A stretch of 64,000 nucleotides of DNA from Pachypanchax playfairii (GCA_006937955.1 SSNP01000010.1:1358306-1422305), one strand, 5' to 3'; positions 34,025-45,995 are shown, numbered from the stretch's first letter. Translations and numbers: made by a program. The notes: a model not told the origin generated them from the letters alone.

Positions 34025-36490
34025 TGCAACTGTTAATCTGATCAATGACTGTTAACCAAAAGTCCTCTCCACAGGAAATATCTAGGAAACACTTGGTTTT
34101 GAGAGAAGTATTTCTACATGAATTAATGATACATTGTTCAGTGAATATAATGAAATGTGTTTGAATCGCTCTCTTTAGTAAGTTGCTATAAAGAGCAATG
34201 TAATCTAAATTGATTTAAACAATGCCATGGTTAACCATGTTACAGATCTCATTAGGCTATGTTGAATTAACCTGCAAATCCCTTCTTTATTACTCAGGAA
34301 TACATACTGATATGTGTAAAAGTAATATGTCATTAGAATAAGGAAACGCTGTTTGTTAATTCTTGTTAAAAGATAAAATTGATGGTAATGGTAGTTTCAC
34401 AAAGAGTGGATGAGTAAGCGTTTTTGTTTGATATAATTTAAGAATCTGTAACCGATACCAGAGGGCAGTCCTAAAATTTAAATTCCCAAAAAACGGATTT
34501 ATCATTGGCTAAGAGCCAGTGAAGCCACACCCAGAGGTGAGCTTAACAGCTGTATAAATTTACACCTCTCTCTCCTGCAAACTCCCCTGCAACTCTATCG
34601 CCTGAAGCCCCTTTTGGGCCCTGCTCTTTTTTTTCCTTTTTTTCAAGACTTTCGTCATCTTCATCTTAGTTTTTACTTAATTTTTCTTTAAGCCTACTCG
34701 GCTCTCGTTTTATCATTTTTTTACCTCGTTTTTCGAGTTTAAACATTTGATTTTATTTTAACCAACTCCTCGTTGATTTGAAACTTAAGTTTTCGTTTAA
34801 CGCGCGATTTTCTTTATCCTCAAAGTTAATTTTTCTTTAAATTCGGCGCACTTCAAACACGCAAAGTATTTTATTTGAATAGTTTAATTCCACAAAAACC
34901 ACACCTTCATGTCGCCAGCTGAAAGAAGAGACTAAAGGTCCCAGAAGTACTTTCGTGGGCCTTCCGACACGTGACGAGAACCACCAGTGACCTGATCCTT
35001 ACACCACTACGAAGCAACCGTTATTCTACCTGGGCAAAGTTCCGACACTCGGAGAAGAGCTACTTCGAGTCGACGGACCTCTCTAGGAACCACGGAGCAA
35101 AACACTCCCACTGCTGCAAAAGAGTAAGAGATCAATTTCATTTAATCCATGACAACGGATTATAAACTTTGTGTGGCTCGTCTCAGTGACCCGGAAGTGA
35201 AGTCTATGTCTCAATTTTTCCCCTCTTTTCTCTTACCCCAAAATTACAATCTTCCTTAAATTTAAAAGAGCATTTGCCGTTTCCTCACCCACTCTTACTA
35301 GTGTTTAAGATTCTAGAAAGTCTACTTATTCTAGAAACATACTAAGTTTGACTCCATTTCATGTTCGTAGCATCGTTGATTTCATTAAATGTTTTAGCTG
35401 TTTATTTGTTTATTGGTCTGTCTTACTTGTTGTTCAATAAATATTCACCTTAATTTTAATCGGCCGATTCAGTGAGTTTTTATGTGTGATTTGAGTCACT
35501 ACCTGGACGGACATGCGACTTCATATTATGAGACTGAAATAATTTATTTAAATATTCTAATATTTAATTCCTTCGAAAGAAGGTGGTGTCATGTTTTGAG
35601 GTTGGTTTGCGAACTCTAATGTAGACCCAGACTATCAGACAACGCACAGGAGACTGAGGATCAAGGTAACAGTGTTTAATATTTACAGTGAATGATACAA
35701 CAAAGCAGAATAGTACAAGGACTCCGGAGATCCGCGACTGGAACGACGAGGGAGGAGATCTGGCAGCGGAGGAGAGACAGGTTACTGACTGGTGATTTTG
35801 GATGTGAAGCAGGGTTAAGTTGCGGTGCGTGGGGAATGTGCTCACAGACTTACAGTGTGGGAGAGCAGGCAGTGCGAGGAGGAGAGACTGAGGTTCCAGC
35901 AGCGGTGGTGGTGTTTCCAGCAGGGAGAGATGATGATGAAGGTAATCCAGTATTCCTTGTTTTCCAGGAATCCAGAGGAGGCAGGGGTGACAGCGTTGTT
36001 GTATCTGACCAGGACAGGTGCGGGGTATCCAGAGGGGAACAGAGACAGACCAGGACCAGGAACAGGAACACAGTCGTGCCGGACCACGACGGAATCAAGA
36101 GCCCTCCGGACGGCGCGGCAGATGGCCAGTGCAAGTGGAGGCGCTCAGGACCAGGACGAGGACTAGGAAGGAACGGAAGGGAGAGGAACAGGTAAGTTTA
36201 AGTTCACTAATGCAACTTCAGCAGAGTCTACACAGGCCACACATTACCGCAGAACGAGCTGAAACAAACTGGCATCTGTCTCAGGTTCCTCCTCTGCCTA
36301 AATACCCAGCCACAGAGAGCTGGGTAACGAGCCGCACCTGGATCCACTGATCACTGCTGCCACGCCCTGCAATGAGAGGTTAGTGCATCCAAAAACCAAC
36401 ACCACACACCAACAGCTGAGAACCTGACAGGTGGTGCCCCGAATAACACGTATTGAAGAGGCAAACATTCATAATACGTGTTCCCCTACA
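34025..36490 (+). mobile_element. Long LTR-like repeat, direct copy, split by a solo LTR
   Basis: About 1.6 kb without the insert. Begins TGCAACTGTTAATCTG and ends TTCCCCTACA. It has a TATAAAT box near 34551 followed by a pyrimidine-rich leader, a region matching the MSPAERKDY frame (interrupted here), and AATAAATATTCACC at about 35437. This order fits a long LTR with an extended R region. No internal coding region adjoins. A different solo LTR occupies 35587-36429. A third fragment of this family is at 45719-45806. Confidence 0.55.
35587..36429 (-). mobile_element. Solo LTR, copy 2
   Basis: 843 bp with the same TGTCATG start and CCTGACA end as copy 1, flanked by GGTGG on both sides (35582-35586, 36430-36434). 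It is inserted in the long LTR-like repeat: joining the flanks restores GAAGGTGGTGCCCC, as seen inverted near 45750-45770. The open frames inside are incidental. Confidence 0.88.
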
Positions 36491-36776
36491 TTGTAAGTCT
36501 TAGTGGAGACGTCCCGACTGACTTAAATGTCCTTACTCCCAGGAGCAGAATACCTAGGTATGCATTATCAAAACACAAAAAGATTTATCCTTTGATAGGA
36601 AGGTAGGAAATGGTGGACTCCGATCTCTGGTCTCCTGACACTTTAATGATTAAACATAGAAATGTTTATCCTTTCTCACCTGCAGATGTTTAGGGGAAGT
36701 TGGTTAAAATAAACATTCATGCACTTATCTTAAATTATCTCGGCAGGGTGTGTGGGCTTCAAAGAGGCTCTCAGAC
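36491..36776. other. Unassigned sequence
   Basis: Short unique stretch between the LTR-like repeat and the L2-like LINE. No feature seen. Confidence 0.4.
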
Positions 36777-36792
36777 CATAATCAAATTAGGG

Positions 36793-36795
<3 letters not shown>

Positions 36796-36828
<33 letters not shown>

Positions 36829-39800
36829 GTCATTTAGCAGACGCTTTTATCCAAAGCGACTTACATTGAGAGAACATACAAGCAAGAAATCAAAGAGAAG
36901 GAAACAATATAAGGAGGCGGACTGTTTGGAGTCCAGTTTAATTCCGACGCTGATACATCAAGTGTATCAATTTTTTTTTTTTTTTTTTGTAGAGATAAAC
37001 TCCCAAATCGCTATCATAAATCATAAATCAATTCCACATTAAGACTGAAAGTGTTCTTTAAAGAGGTGAGTCTTAATTCTGCTCTTAAAAGTAGGTGCCG
37101 ACTCTGAGGATTGGACCGAGTTTGGTAGGTCATTCCACCATCGGGGGATCACAGAGGAGAAGGGTTTGGAACATGATCTCATGCCACGTTGTGGTGGAAG
37201 CGCTAGGCGTCTTTCAGCGGCTGAGCGTAGCTGACGCGTGGGAATGTAGGTTTGGATGAAGGAGTGAAGGTAAGTAGGAGCAGTGTGTGTTAGAGTCTGG
37301 TAAGCCAGAAGCAGAGCTTTGTATTTGATGCGTGCTGCAACTGGAAGCCAGTGCAGAGAAATGAGCAGCGGAGTGACATGAGCCCTCTTGGGCTGGTTGA
37401 AGACCAGACGTGCTGCTGCGTTCTGAATCATCTGCAGAGGTTTAACCGAGGACGCCGGAAGACCGGCCAGCAAAGAGTTGCAGTAGTCAATGCGGGACAA
37501 GACTGGACCAGAAGCTGTGTGGTGTGGTCTGTCAGGAAGGCTCTGATTTTCCTGATGTTGTAAAGAGCGAATCGACATGAGTGAGCTACGGAGTTAACCT
37601 GCTCCTTGAAGGACAGCTGGTTGTCCAGTATGACACCAAGGTTTCTGGCGGAGGTTTTGGGGAACAGCGTGATGGAGTCAAGCTGCACGCTTATCTGAGG
37701 AGGTAAGGAGTTACTGGCAGGACAGACAATGAGGTCAGTTTTGGACAGATTAAGCTGAAGGTGGCGATCCCTCATCCACGCCTAGATATCTGAGAGGCAA
37801 GCAGATATCCGCACTGAGACGGATGTATCGTCTGGAGGGAACGAGAGGAGGAGCTGAGTGTCGTCAGCGTAGCAATGGTATGAGAAGCCATGGGAGCGAA
37901 TGATCTCGCCTAATGAGGTGGTGTATAAAGAGAAGAGGAGAGGACCAAGGACCGAGCCCTGCGGGACACCCGTCGCCAGCTCATGTAGACTGGACATCTG
38001 TCCATGCCACGAGACTCTGAAAGATCTTTCCGCAAGGTACGAGGTGAACCACGAGAGGACCGGACCCGAGATGCCAAGCTTAGATAGCGTCGAGAGGAGA
38101 ATGAGGCAGCAGACAGATCAAGGAGTACGAGTACTGAGGAGAGACCAGCCGATCTGGCAACCCGTAGTGACTCTGCAACTGAGAGAAGAGCGGTTTCAGT
38201 GGAATGGCCTTGCTTAAAGCCTGATTGATAAGGATCAAGTAGGTCGTTGTCGTGGAGGAACTGTGAGACTTGAGTGAAAACGGCTCGCTCTAGGATCTTG
38301 GACATGAACGGTAGGAGCGAGACTGGCCGGTAGTTTCCTATCTGGGCCGGGTCGAGCGACGGTTTTTTCAGCAGCAGAGTGACAGTGGCTTGCTTGAAAA
38401 CTGAAGGAAAGATGCCAGTTTTCATGGAAGAGTTTATAATGTGGGTTATTGCAGGTTTGACAGCAGGAAGAATGCTCAGCAGGATATCTGTAGGAATCGG
38501 ATCCAGAGGACACGTGGTTGGATTAGATTCCACTACGAGTCGGGAGACTTCGTCCTCATTCAGTAAGCGGAAGGAGCAGAGCGATTGACCGGAGGAAGGA
38601 TGGACCAGACTGGGATTGTCAGGCTCAGAAAACTGATTTTTAATGGAGGCGATTTTGTCGGTGAAGTAGGTGGCGAACATGTCTGCAATCAGCCCGGTGG
38701 GTGGCTGAGCAGGTGGAGGACGGATAAGAGTATTGAATGTCTTGAACAGTTTTCCCATGTTAGGAGCATTTTGGATTTTGTTTTGGTAAAAAGCTATCTT
38801 GGCAGCCTTTAAGCAGGATGTGAAGCTAGAGAGCTTTTGCTGGTATTCGGACAAGTCAGAGAGATTTTTGGATTTGCGCCATTTCCTTTCAGCTGCTCTC
38901 AGACCAGCTCTGTGATCCCTCAGAGTGTCTGTGAGCCACGGACTAGGATGCTGCCGGGCGGCCAGCTTTGACACACGAGGGCAGACTTCGTCCAGAGAAG
39001 AAGCTAGTGAGGAGCAGAGCGTCTCTGTTGCGTCATTTACAGGCAGAGTTGAGAGCACCGAGTAGGAAGGGAGGGAGGAGCAGACATGCTCCGATAGCTG
39101 CGAGGGAGTGAGAGATTGAAGGTTTCTGCGGTAGGAGACAGTCTTTACTTTTGCGTTAGGCACGTAAGGGATGGAGATGCAGAATTTAATCAGGAAGTGG
39201 TCTGAGAGGTGCAGTGGTGTGACTTGCACGTTACCTGCAGTGCAGTTTCTGGTCAGTACCAGGTCCAGTGTGTTGCCAGCTCTGTGTGTTGGGGGAGTCT
39301 GGACCAGATTGAGATTGAAGGAGTGGACCAGGGCCAGAAAGTTATGAGCTTGTGCTTTATCAATATGAATGTTCATGTCGCCCATAACTATTAAAGGGGA
39401 GTTATCATCTGGAATGTCGGATAGGATTGTGTCCAGTTCATCCATAAATTGCTCCATGTTGCCTCCCGGAGGGCGGTAAATAGCCAAAACATAGGCATTT
39501 GCACATGGTGTTTGTGTAGTGGTTTGTACTTACTGTGCTCGGTGGACTCCCACAGGTAGACTCGCAGGTCTTGACCCTCTGTGGTCTTTAACCGATGTGG
39601 GACCAAACACACTGACGCCTCGCTGACGCTCAGCCTAATGTGTCTGGCTATATACCTAACAATCACACAGATGATTGGCTAAGCTAATTGCAACAGGCTG
39701 ACACCTGCGTGACCGCCCCTCAAATCACGTGACCCACGTCACAATTCCTTTCCCGTATTTCCGCCCCAGTATTACGTGACCCGCGTCACCAGTTTCGCCC

Positions 39801-39885
39801 GGAAGTAAACAGTAACCGAACTCAGCTCACCTGAATTATCTGCTACCTTGCTCTACTGAAATCCCTGCTTGTTCTGCTTGCTTGT
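36796..39885 (-). mobile_element. L2-like LINE with 19-bp target duplication
   Basis: The element lies between two copies of CATAATCAAATTAGGGACT (36777-36795 and 39886-39904), a perfect 19-bp target-site duplication. The 3' end is on the left, with a (GTA)n tail on the minus strand preceded by the GCTTTGGATAAAAGCGTC motif. The 5' end is on the right, with about 350 bases of non-coding leader rich in CACGTGA and GGGGCGG-like motifs. Coding sequence starts inside the endonuclease, so its N-terminal part is missing although the leader is present. Confidence 0.9.
37039..39510 (-). pseudogene. L2-like LINE endonuclease/reverse-transcriptase ORF, frameshifted
   Basis: Reading from 39510 leftwards, the endonuclease part has VLAIYRPPGG and VMGDMNIHID, then LHLSDHFLIKF. 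The reverse-transcriptase part has IGNYRPVSLLPFMSKILERA, YQSGFKQGHSTETALL, LVLLDLSAA, GVPQGSVLGPLLFSLY and the catalytic CYADDTQ. The C-terminus matches the short copy at 21129-21766. A frameshift after LDLSAA (near 38100), an in-frame stop after ISACLSDI (about 37780) and another shift near 37500 break it. The first quarter of the endonuclease is absent. It looks fairly young but inactive. Confidence 0.88.
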
Positions 39886-39904
39886 CATAATCAAATTAGG
39901 GACT

Positions 39905-40766
39905 GCTTTTACAGTGGCGAGTCTGGCTCGATGTTGGTATCGCTTGGTATCCAGTCATAAAGGTGTCGAAAGTGAAAGAAACCATTCACAAAAGCGGGGA
40001 CTCTGGATCCTTTGTTTGCTCTGTGAGTGTGTGTGTGTGAAGAGAAGATTTTCACACCACAGAAAGAGTCACTGATAAACTCGATCTTCTACAATTTAAT
40101 TAATCAGAAAGGAGGCTGTTGATGCGTCTTACACTCTATTGCACCATGTGTGGCAGCTGTGAAAGCCATGTCCCCTCTTTCCATTAGTATGCAGGAATGG
40201 GCAGAGATTTTGGCTTCAGATTGGGTGCTGTGCTAAAAACAATTTTGTGAGGTTACAGGCTTCAATTTGCTTACGTTCCTCCTCGGTTTTCTGGAGTAGT
40301 GTTCTCTCATGCTTAGATAGCCACTCGCTTTTAACACGATTCTATAGGTTGGATGTTGGATGTGTTAGAAGGAAAATGATCAGACCTTTGACCGAAAATC
40401 AAAGATATATAGTAAGGATAAAAAACAAGTTCTTACTGATTATAGAAGAAAAGATAAAATGGGATTTCTCATATTGAAATTACATACAATAAATAATTCC
40501 ACTGCAGCAGCATAATCCACTGATTATATTTAGTAGGTAGGACTAAATCATTTCAGTAAGACATTCTTCTATCTGAAAGCTCTTATGTACATTTAAAAAG
40601 TTATTAAAGGGAATTAGTAATTTCTTCTTGAGTGGAACTTTTGGAAATCCAGTTGTAGTAGCCATAATTAAATGTATTTGAGTTTTCTGATCCCTGGGTT
40701 TGTTTCCATTTGTATGGTTGCCATGGTTATATGTAACTGGAGTCACGTGGGTGATAGCGGTGACAT
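39905..40766. other. Unassigned sequence
   Basis: No recognised gene. The 76-codon frame at 40247-40477 has no supporting features. Confidence 0.4.
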
Positions 40767-40782
40767 TAATGCCGCTTTCATA

Positions 40783-42384
40783 CAGTGGGGCAAAAAAGTA
40801 TTTAGTCAGCCACCAATTGTGTAAGTTCTCCCACTTAAAAAGATCAGAGAGGCCTGTAATTTTCATCATAGGTATACCTCAACTATGAGAGACAAAATGA
40901 GGAAAAAAAATCCAGAAAATCACATTGTCTGATTTTTAAAGAATTTATTTGCAAATTATGGTGGAAAATAAGTATTTGGTCAATAACAAAAGTTAATCTC
41001 AATACTTTGTTATATAGCCTCTGTTGGCAATGACAGAGGTCAAATGTTTTCTGTAAGTCTTCACAAGGTTTTCACACACTGTTGCTGGTATTTTGGCCCA
41101 TTCCTCCATGCAGATCTCCTCTAGAGCAGTGATGTTTTGGGGCTGACGCTGGGCAACACGGACTTTCAACTCCCTCCAGAGATTTTCTATGGGGTTGAGA
41201 TCTGGAGACTGGCTAGGCCACTCCAGGACCTTGAAATGCTTCTTACGAAGCTACTCCTTCGTTGCCCGGGCGGTGTGTTTGGGATCATTGTCATGCTGAA
41301 AGACCCAGCCACGTCTCATTTTCAATGCCCTTGCTGATGGAAGGAGGTTTTCACTCAAAATCTTACGATACATGGCCCCATTCATTCTTTCCTTTACACG
41401 GATCAGTCGTCCTGGTCCCCTTGCAGAAAAACAGCCCCAAAGCATGATGTTTCCACCCCCATGCTTTACAGTAGGTATGGTGTTCTTTGGATCCAACTCA
41501 GCATTCTTTCCCCTCCAAACACGACAAGTTGAGTTTCTACCAAAAAGTTCTATTTTGGTTTCATCTGACCATATGATGTTCTCCCAATCCTCTTCTGGAT
41601 CATCCAAATGCTCTCTAGCAAACCGCAGACGGGCCTGGACGTGTCCTGGCTTCAGCAGGGGGACACGTCTGGCACTGCAGGATTTGAGTCCCTGGCGGCG
41701 TAGTGTGTTACTGATGGTAGCCTTTGTTACTTTGGTCCCAGCTCTCTGCAGGTCATTCACTAGGTCCCTCCGTGTGGTTCTGGGATTTTTGCTCACCGTT
41801 CTTGTGATCATTTTGACCCCACGGGGTGAGATCTTGCGTGGAGCCCCAGATCGAGGGAGATTATCAGTGGTCTTGTATGTCTTCCATTTTCTAATAATTG
41901 CTCCCACAGTTGATTTCTTCACACCAAGCTGCTTACCTATTGCAGATTCAGTCTTCCCAGCCTGGTGAAGGTCTACAATTTTGTTTCTGGTGTCCTTTGA
42001 CAGCTCTTTGGTCTTGGCCATAGTGGAGTTTGGAGCGTGACTGTTTGAGGTTGTGGACAGGTGTCTTTTATACTGATAACAAGTTCACACAGGTGCCATT
42101 AATACAGGTAACGAGTGGAGGACCGAGGAGCCTCTTAAAGAAGTTACAGGTCTGTGAAAGCCAGAAATCTTACTTGTTTGTAGGTGACCAAATACTTATT
42201 TTCCACCATAATTTGCAAATAAATTCTTTAAAAATCAGACAATGTGATTTTCTGTTTTTTTTTTCGTCATTTTGTCTCTCATAGTTGAGGTATACCTATG
42301 ATGAAAATTACAGGCCTCTCTGATCTTTTTAAGTGGGAGAACTTACACAATTGGTGGCTGACTAAATACTTTTTTGCCCCACTG
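40783..42384 (-). mobile_element. Tc1-like transposon, copy 1 (complete)
   Basis: 1602 bp with long inverted repeats of about 200 bases beginning CAGTGGGGCAAAAAAGTATT, flanked by TA on both sides. It encodes one transposase frame on the minus strand that has a single in-frame stop. Copy 2 at 53366-54704 is collinear with 41046-42384 without any indel. Confidence 0.95.
40999..42021 (-). pseudogene. Tc1 transposase with one premature stop
   Basis: The frame starts MAKTKELSKDTRNKIVDLHQ with paired helix-turn-helix regions (IGKQLGVKKSTVGAIIRKW). The catalytic domain has IIWSDETK (first D) and FQHDNDPKHTA (second D). A TAG after HTARATKE (residue 256) stops it. Reading on, the same frame continues to SPDLNPIENLW, which carries the third acidic residue in DD34E spacing, and ends near 40999 after 340 codons. 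The encoded product therefore lacks the last catalytic residue. The antisense frame at 41372-41968 is a shadow. Confidence 0.93.
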
Positions 42385-42982
42385 TATATGGGCCGAATGG
42401 TGTCAGTATGGACCCGTTCCTGCTTTGTTCATACTTGGCCGGCCCCACCAAATCCCGCCCCAATAGACACCTTTTTTGGAACCTGTGTGGTCCGACCCGG
42501 GCCAAACCTACCTCATGCCTACTCACCATGCCTATCTATGTACTGATTGATCCAGTAAACTGATGTCAGCTTTAAAACTTTATTTTTAGACTAAATGGTC
42601 GGACAGGTGCAGCATCAGAGATTTACAATTAGCTTTCCCACTCTCGTCTTCAGCCTAATGTGCCGGTATGATGCTGCAACACGGAGCAGCCTATCGTTGT
42701 TTACCAGTCTTGTGTCGCTTAAGAATTGCATCACAGACCTCCGTCATTGCTAAGGTAAACGAAACAGCCCATGCCCCCACCAATGTTCGCATTGCTCACG
42801 CCCACGGCTGCATTCCAGAGGTGAGTGTGTGAACAAAACTAGACTGACACCACGCTATCCAACCCGACACCATTCGGCCCATGTATGAAAGCGGCATAAG
42901 ATGGCGCTGTCAGTCTGGGAGAGGGTTTTTTGAATTCTGACAGAGAGGAGGGCTGGGTAGCCGTAGTTTTTGTTGACCGCTG

Positions 42983-42989
42983 TATAAGG
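42983..42989 (+). promoter_or_regulatory. Possible TATA box of WxxW copy B
   Basis: TATAAGG in CGCTGTATAAGGGG. A leader exon could end near 43120 with a GTAAGT donor. Confidence 0.4.
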
Positions 42990-43352
42990 GGTTCCTTGTT
43001 GCATTAGAGCTGTGATGTTTAAGAGTCTGAATCATGAGCCGATCATTCAACTCTGTCAGACAATCCTGAAGTGAATTTGGTTTTTGGTCCAGGACACCTG
43101 TGCTTTCAGGTCACCTTGTGTAAGTAATTTAGATTAGCTGTTAAAAGCTTTTTTTTTTTTTCTTTTGCATGTTTTAATATATTTGTCAGTAAACTTGTTC
43201 CTTCATTTGACTGGTGCAGTTATAAAACCTCTGAAATGATTTTCAGGAATGAAATCATCTTGTATCCTAAAATTTCTGGAACTACTAGATGCATTTTGTG
43301 CCTTTCTTGTTTTTCAGCTGTTGAAACTTGAAGTCTTGATTCTTCAGTTAAG

Positions 43353-45046
43353 ATGCATGTAAAATATAACCTGATGGTCTGAAATAATTTGTACTGCATA
43401 ACTTGCCTGACTAAAACTTAACACTAATTTTTGTGGCTTGTTTGTTCCCCCTTTCCTTTGCAGTTGACTCTAGTGTTTGCTGCAGTGATGCTGCTTGGTA
43501 TGATCTTGAGCTAATTTCAGTTTTATAAAACAGTGTTTAAGATTTACTTGCTAACATTCTTACTCTATATTCCAGGTTATGTGGAACAGAGTCATCAACG
43601 TGAAACATGCTTAGGTTTTTACTATCTTGTGGTGTGTGTGTGTGGGGGTTATTTATTTATTTTGTCAGGTTCTCAGCTGTTGGTGTGTGGTGTTGGTTTC
43701 TGGATGCACTAACCTCTCATTGCAGGGCGTGGCAGCAGTGATCAGTGGATCCAGGTGCGGCTCGTTACCCAGCTCTCTGTGGCTGGGTATTTAAGCAGAG
43801 GAGGAACCTGAAACAGACGCCAGTTTGTTACAGCCTGTTCTGCGGTAATGTGTAGCCTGTGTAGTTAACTGCTGAAGTCGTATTAGTAACTTAAAACTTA
43901 CCTGTTCCTTTCCTTCCCGTTCCTCCTAGTCCTCGTCCTGGTCCTGAGCGCCTCCACTTCCGGAGGGCTCTTGATTCCATCGTGGTCCGGCACGACTGTC
44001 TCCCTGTTCCTGTTCCTGGTCTGTCTCTGTTCCCCTCTGGATCCTCCGCACCTGTGCTGGTCAGACACAACAGCGCTGTCACCCCTGCTTCACCTGGACT
44101 CCTGGAAAAACAAAGCTCTCGTTCTGGATTACCTCCATCATCATCTCCCCCTGCTGGAAACACCACCACCACTGCTGGAACCTCAGTTCTTTCCTCCTCG
44201 CACTGCCTGCTCTCCCACACTGTAAGTCTGTGAGCACACTCCCCACGCACCGCAACCTGAACCTTCTCCATATCCACAACCACCAGTCACTAACCTGTTT
44301 CTCCTCTGCTGTTAGATCTCCTCCTTCGCCGTCTCAGTCCCGGATCTCCGGAGCCGTTGTACCATTCTGCTTTGTTGTATTATCCACTGTAAATATTAAA
44401 CACTGTTACCTTGAGCTCAAGTCTCCTGTGCGTTGTCTGACAGTCTGGGTCTACATTAGAGTTCGCAAACCAACCTCAAAACATGACATATTTATTTTTT
44501 TAAAACAACTGGCCTTATCGTTAGAGTTGTTTAATTCAGTCCATGTAAAATACAACATGGAATTCTTCAGTTTCAAATCTGTAAACTGTTGTTGCTCTAC
44601 AGAGCCACCTCCACATGGCAGACTGTGCTGGACCAAATGGTACAGTCGAGACACACCTGATGCAACAGGTGATTAGGAGACACTGAAGGACTTGAGGCAG
44701 CAATACCTAGAAATTTGTGACAAACCTTGTGACATTCAGGCTATAACGGTTGCCAAAGAGATCCCAGCAGAAAAGACAAAACAGAATTTTTATGCGTGAG
44801 TTTCCTGGCAGCATCTGAGTAATGGCTATATTTACACATGCTTGATCTGGTAACTTTGAGTTGGCCTGAAAAATCAGTGAAGACACTAGCATGAACCAAA
44901 CCATCTGATCTACTGTAGTTTGAGACTGGCAAATTGTAATGAGCTAACTATTCTCCTGTTTCAGCTACAACACAGTTCAAGGCTTTATTTGCCGCAATCA
45001 AGACCTGTTTGGACTACAAGGTTCGCTTCAGGTGTCCGTGTCATGA
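43353..45046 (+). pseudogene. WxxW-domain gene copy B, two disabling lesions
   Basis: The exons match gene A in length and phase: 43353-43358 (ATG CAT before GTAAAA; tentative), 43464-43497 (LTLVFAAVMLLG), 43576-43599 (YVEQSHQ), 44603-44795 (WxxW exon, LCWTKWYSRDTPDATGD) and 44965-45046. In the WxxW exon the GDW tryptophan codon is TAG (44674-44676). In the last exon about 14 bases are missing between CRNQD and CLDYK, shifting the frame. A solo LTR sits in the fourth intron. It is the most diverged of the long copies, so it is not part of the recent E-A/F-C duplication. Confidence 0.85.
43663..44488 (+). mobile_element. Solo LTR, copy 3 (in intron of WxxW copy B)
   Basis: 826 bp from TGTCAGG to CATGACA, flanked by TATTT (43658-43662, 44489-44493). 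It is inverted relative to copies 1 and 2. Sense-strand signals are a TATTTAA box at 43788-43794 and ATTAAA at 44395-44400. It is in the same orientation as the host pseudogene. Confidence 0.88.
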
Positions 45047-45049
45047 ACC

Positions 45050-45718
45050 TTGCCCCCACTTCTGATCATGAACAGGAAAAATGTCTGGGATCCAGTTACT
45101 GGTCACTTGATGTGGCTTGTTTGTGGAGTATGTTAATTTTTCTCAATTAAAAGCAAGAAATCACCCTTTAGTCTTTTTTTTTTTTTTTTTTAAAGATTAC
45201 AGGTTTGTTCACTTTAACAGCTTGCTGTTGAAATGTATTAGTCAGCTGTTTCATTTTCCAATTGGAGCTCCTATCATTTACTGTAACTGCTTTCTGTTTA
45301 GAAATGATGAGGATGTTTGTAATGTGATGCAGTCAGATAAAAAGGTACAGTGAGGGGGACTACATAACCCATAGTGCTTTGCATGCATTCAAAATGGCAC
45401 AGATCAAAGTCACAAATGTTGAATAAAAACCAATGAAAAATGAAATTTAAGCCTGTTTCCCTAAAATATGAGCTGTAGTATGATCAAGGGGAGATGGCTC
45501 ATGTGCTGTGAGTTTGGTATTTCTGCAACACGTAACTTAGTTGTTGCACATTTTATTACACAATAAAGACCCTCAAAATAATTTTAATAAAAATAATTTT
45601 ATGCCTATTTTCTGAAAATCTGAGCGGCAGTAAGATCATGTGAAGATGTTTGCGCATACTGTGTCTTGTGTGGCACTAACATAGTTTTGACCAATTTTAA
45701 TAACAAAACATCACTGGT
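45050..45718. other. Unassigned 3' flank of copy B
   Basis: Contains a poly-T run at 45174-45191. No gene recognised. Confidence 0.4.
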
Positions 45719-45806
45719 GTAGGAGAAATATGAATGTTTACTTCTTATTACCAGGGGCACCACCTTCTTTTTTTAGAAGGAATTAAATATTAGAATATTA
45801 AATTAG
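45719..45806 (-). mobile_element. Fragment of the long LTR-like repeat
   Basis: Begins TGTAGGAGAAATATGAATG and continues GGGGCACCACCTTCTT and AATATTAGAATATT, matching the terminal 90 bases of 32400-33417. It provides an uninterrupted version of the site where solo LTR copy 2 inserted. Confidence 0.7.
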
Positions 45807-45995
45807 CAAATGTAACATTTTCAGTCAAGACAGAAAGGGAAATACATTTTGCATCTCAATATGATTTATTGAAATGTATTTTAATATTAATCGAAACATA
45901 CTGCAAAAAAATTAAAAACATTTCAAAGTTTGTAGGCCTACCTTAGTTTTTATTATATTATGAGTATAAAGCTGCAGGTTAGATGGTTCTCTTAC

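Larger units (their letters stand above)
40770..42896. mobile_element. Harbinger-like MITE split by a Tc1 element
   Basis: Ends TGCCGCTTTCATA...GGGCCGAATGGTGTC and, inverted at 42862-42896, the same sequence. TAA flanks both ends (40767-40769, 42897-42899), the 3-bp target class of PIF/Harbinger. Without the Tc1 it is about 520 bp and non-coding. The Tc1 entered at a TA inside the left inverted repeat. Confidence 0.8.

Noticed and set aside
32400..36490. A complete LTR retrotransposon between the two LTR-like repeats
   Set aside because: The repeats are inverted, not direct, and the 600 bp between them has no gag or pol sequence.
41372..41968. 198-codon plus-strand frame (also 53692-54288)
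   Set aside because: It is antisense to the Tc1 transposase in both copies.
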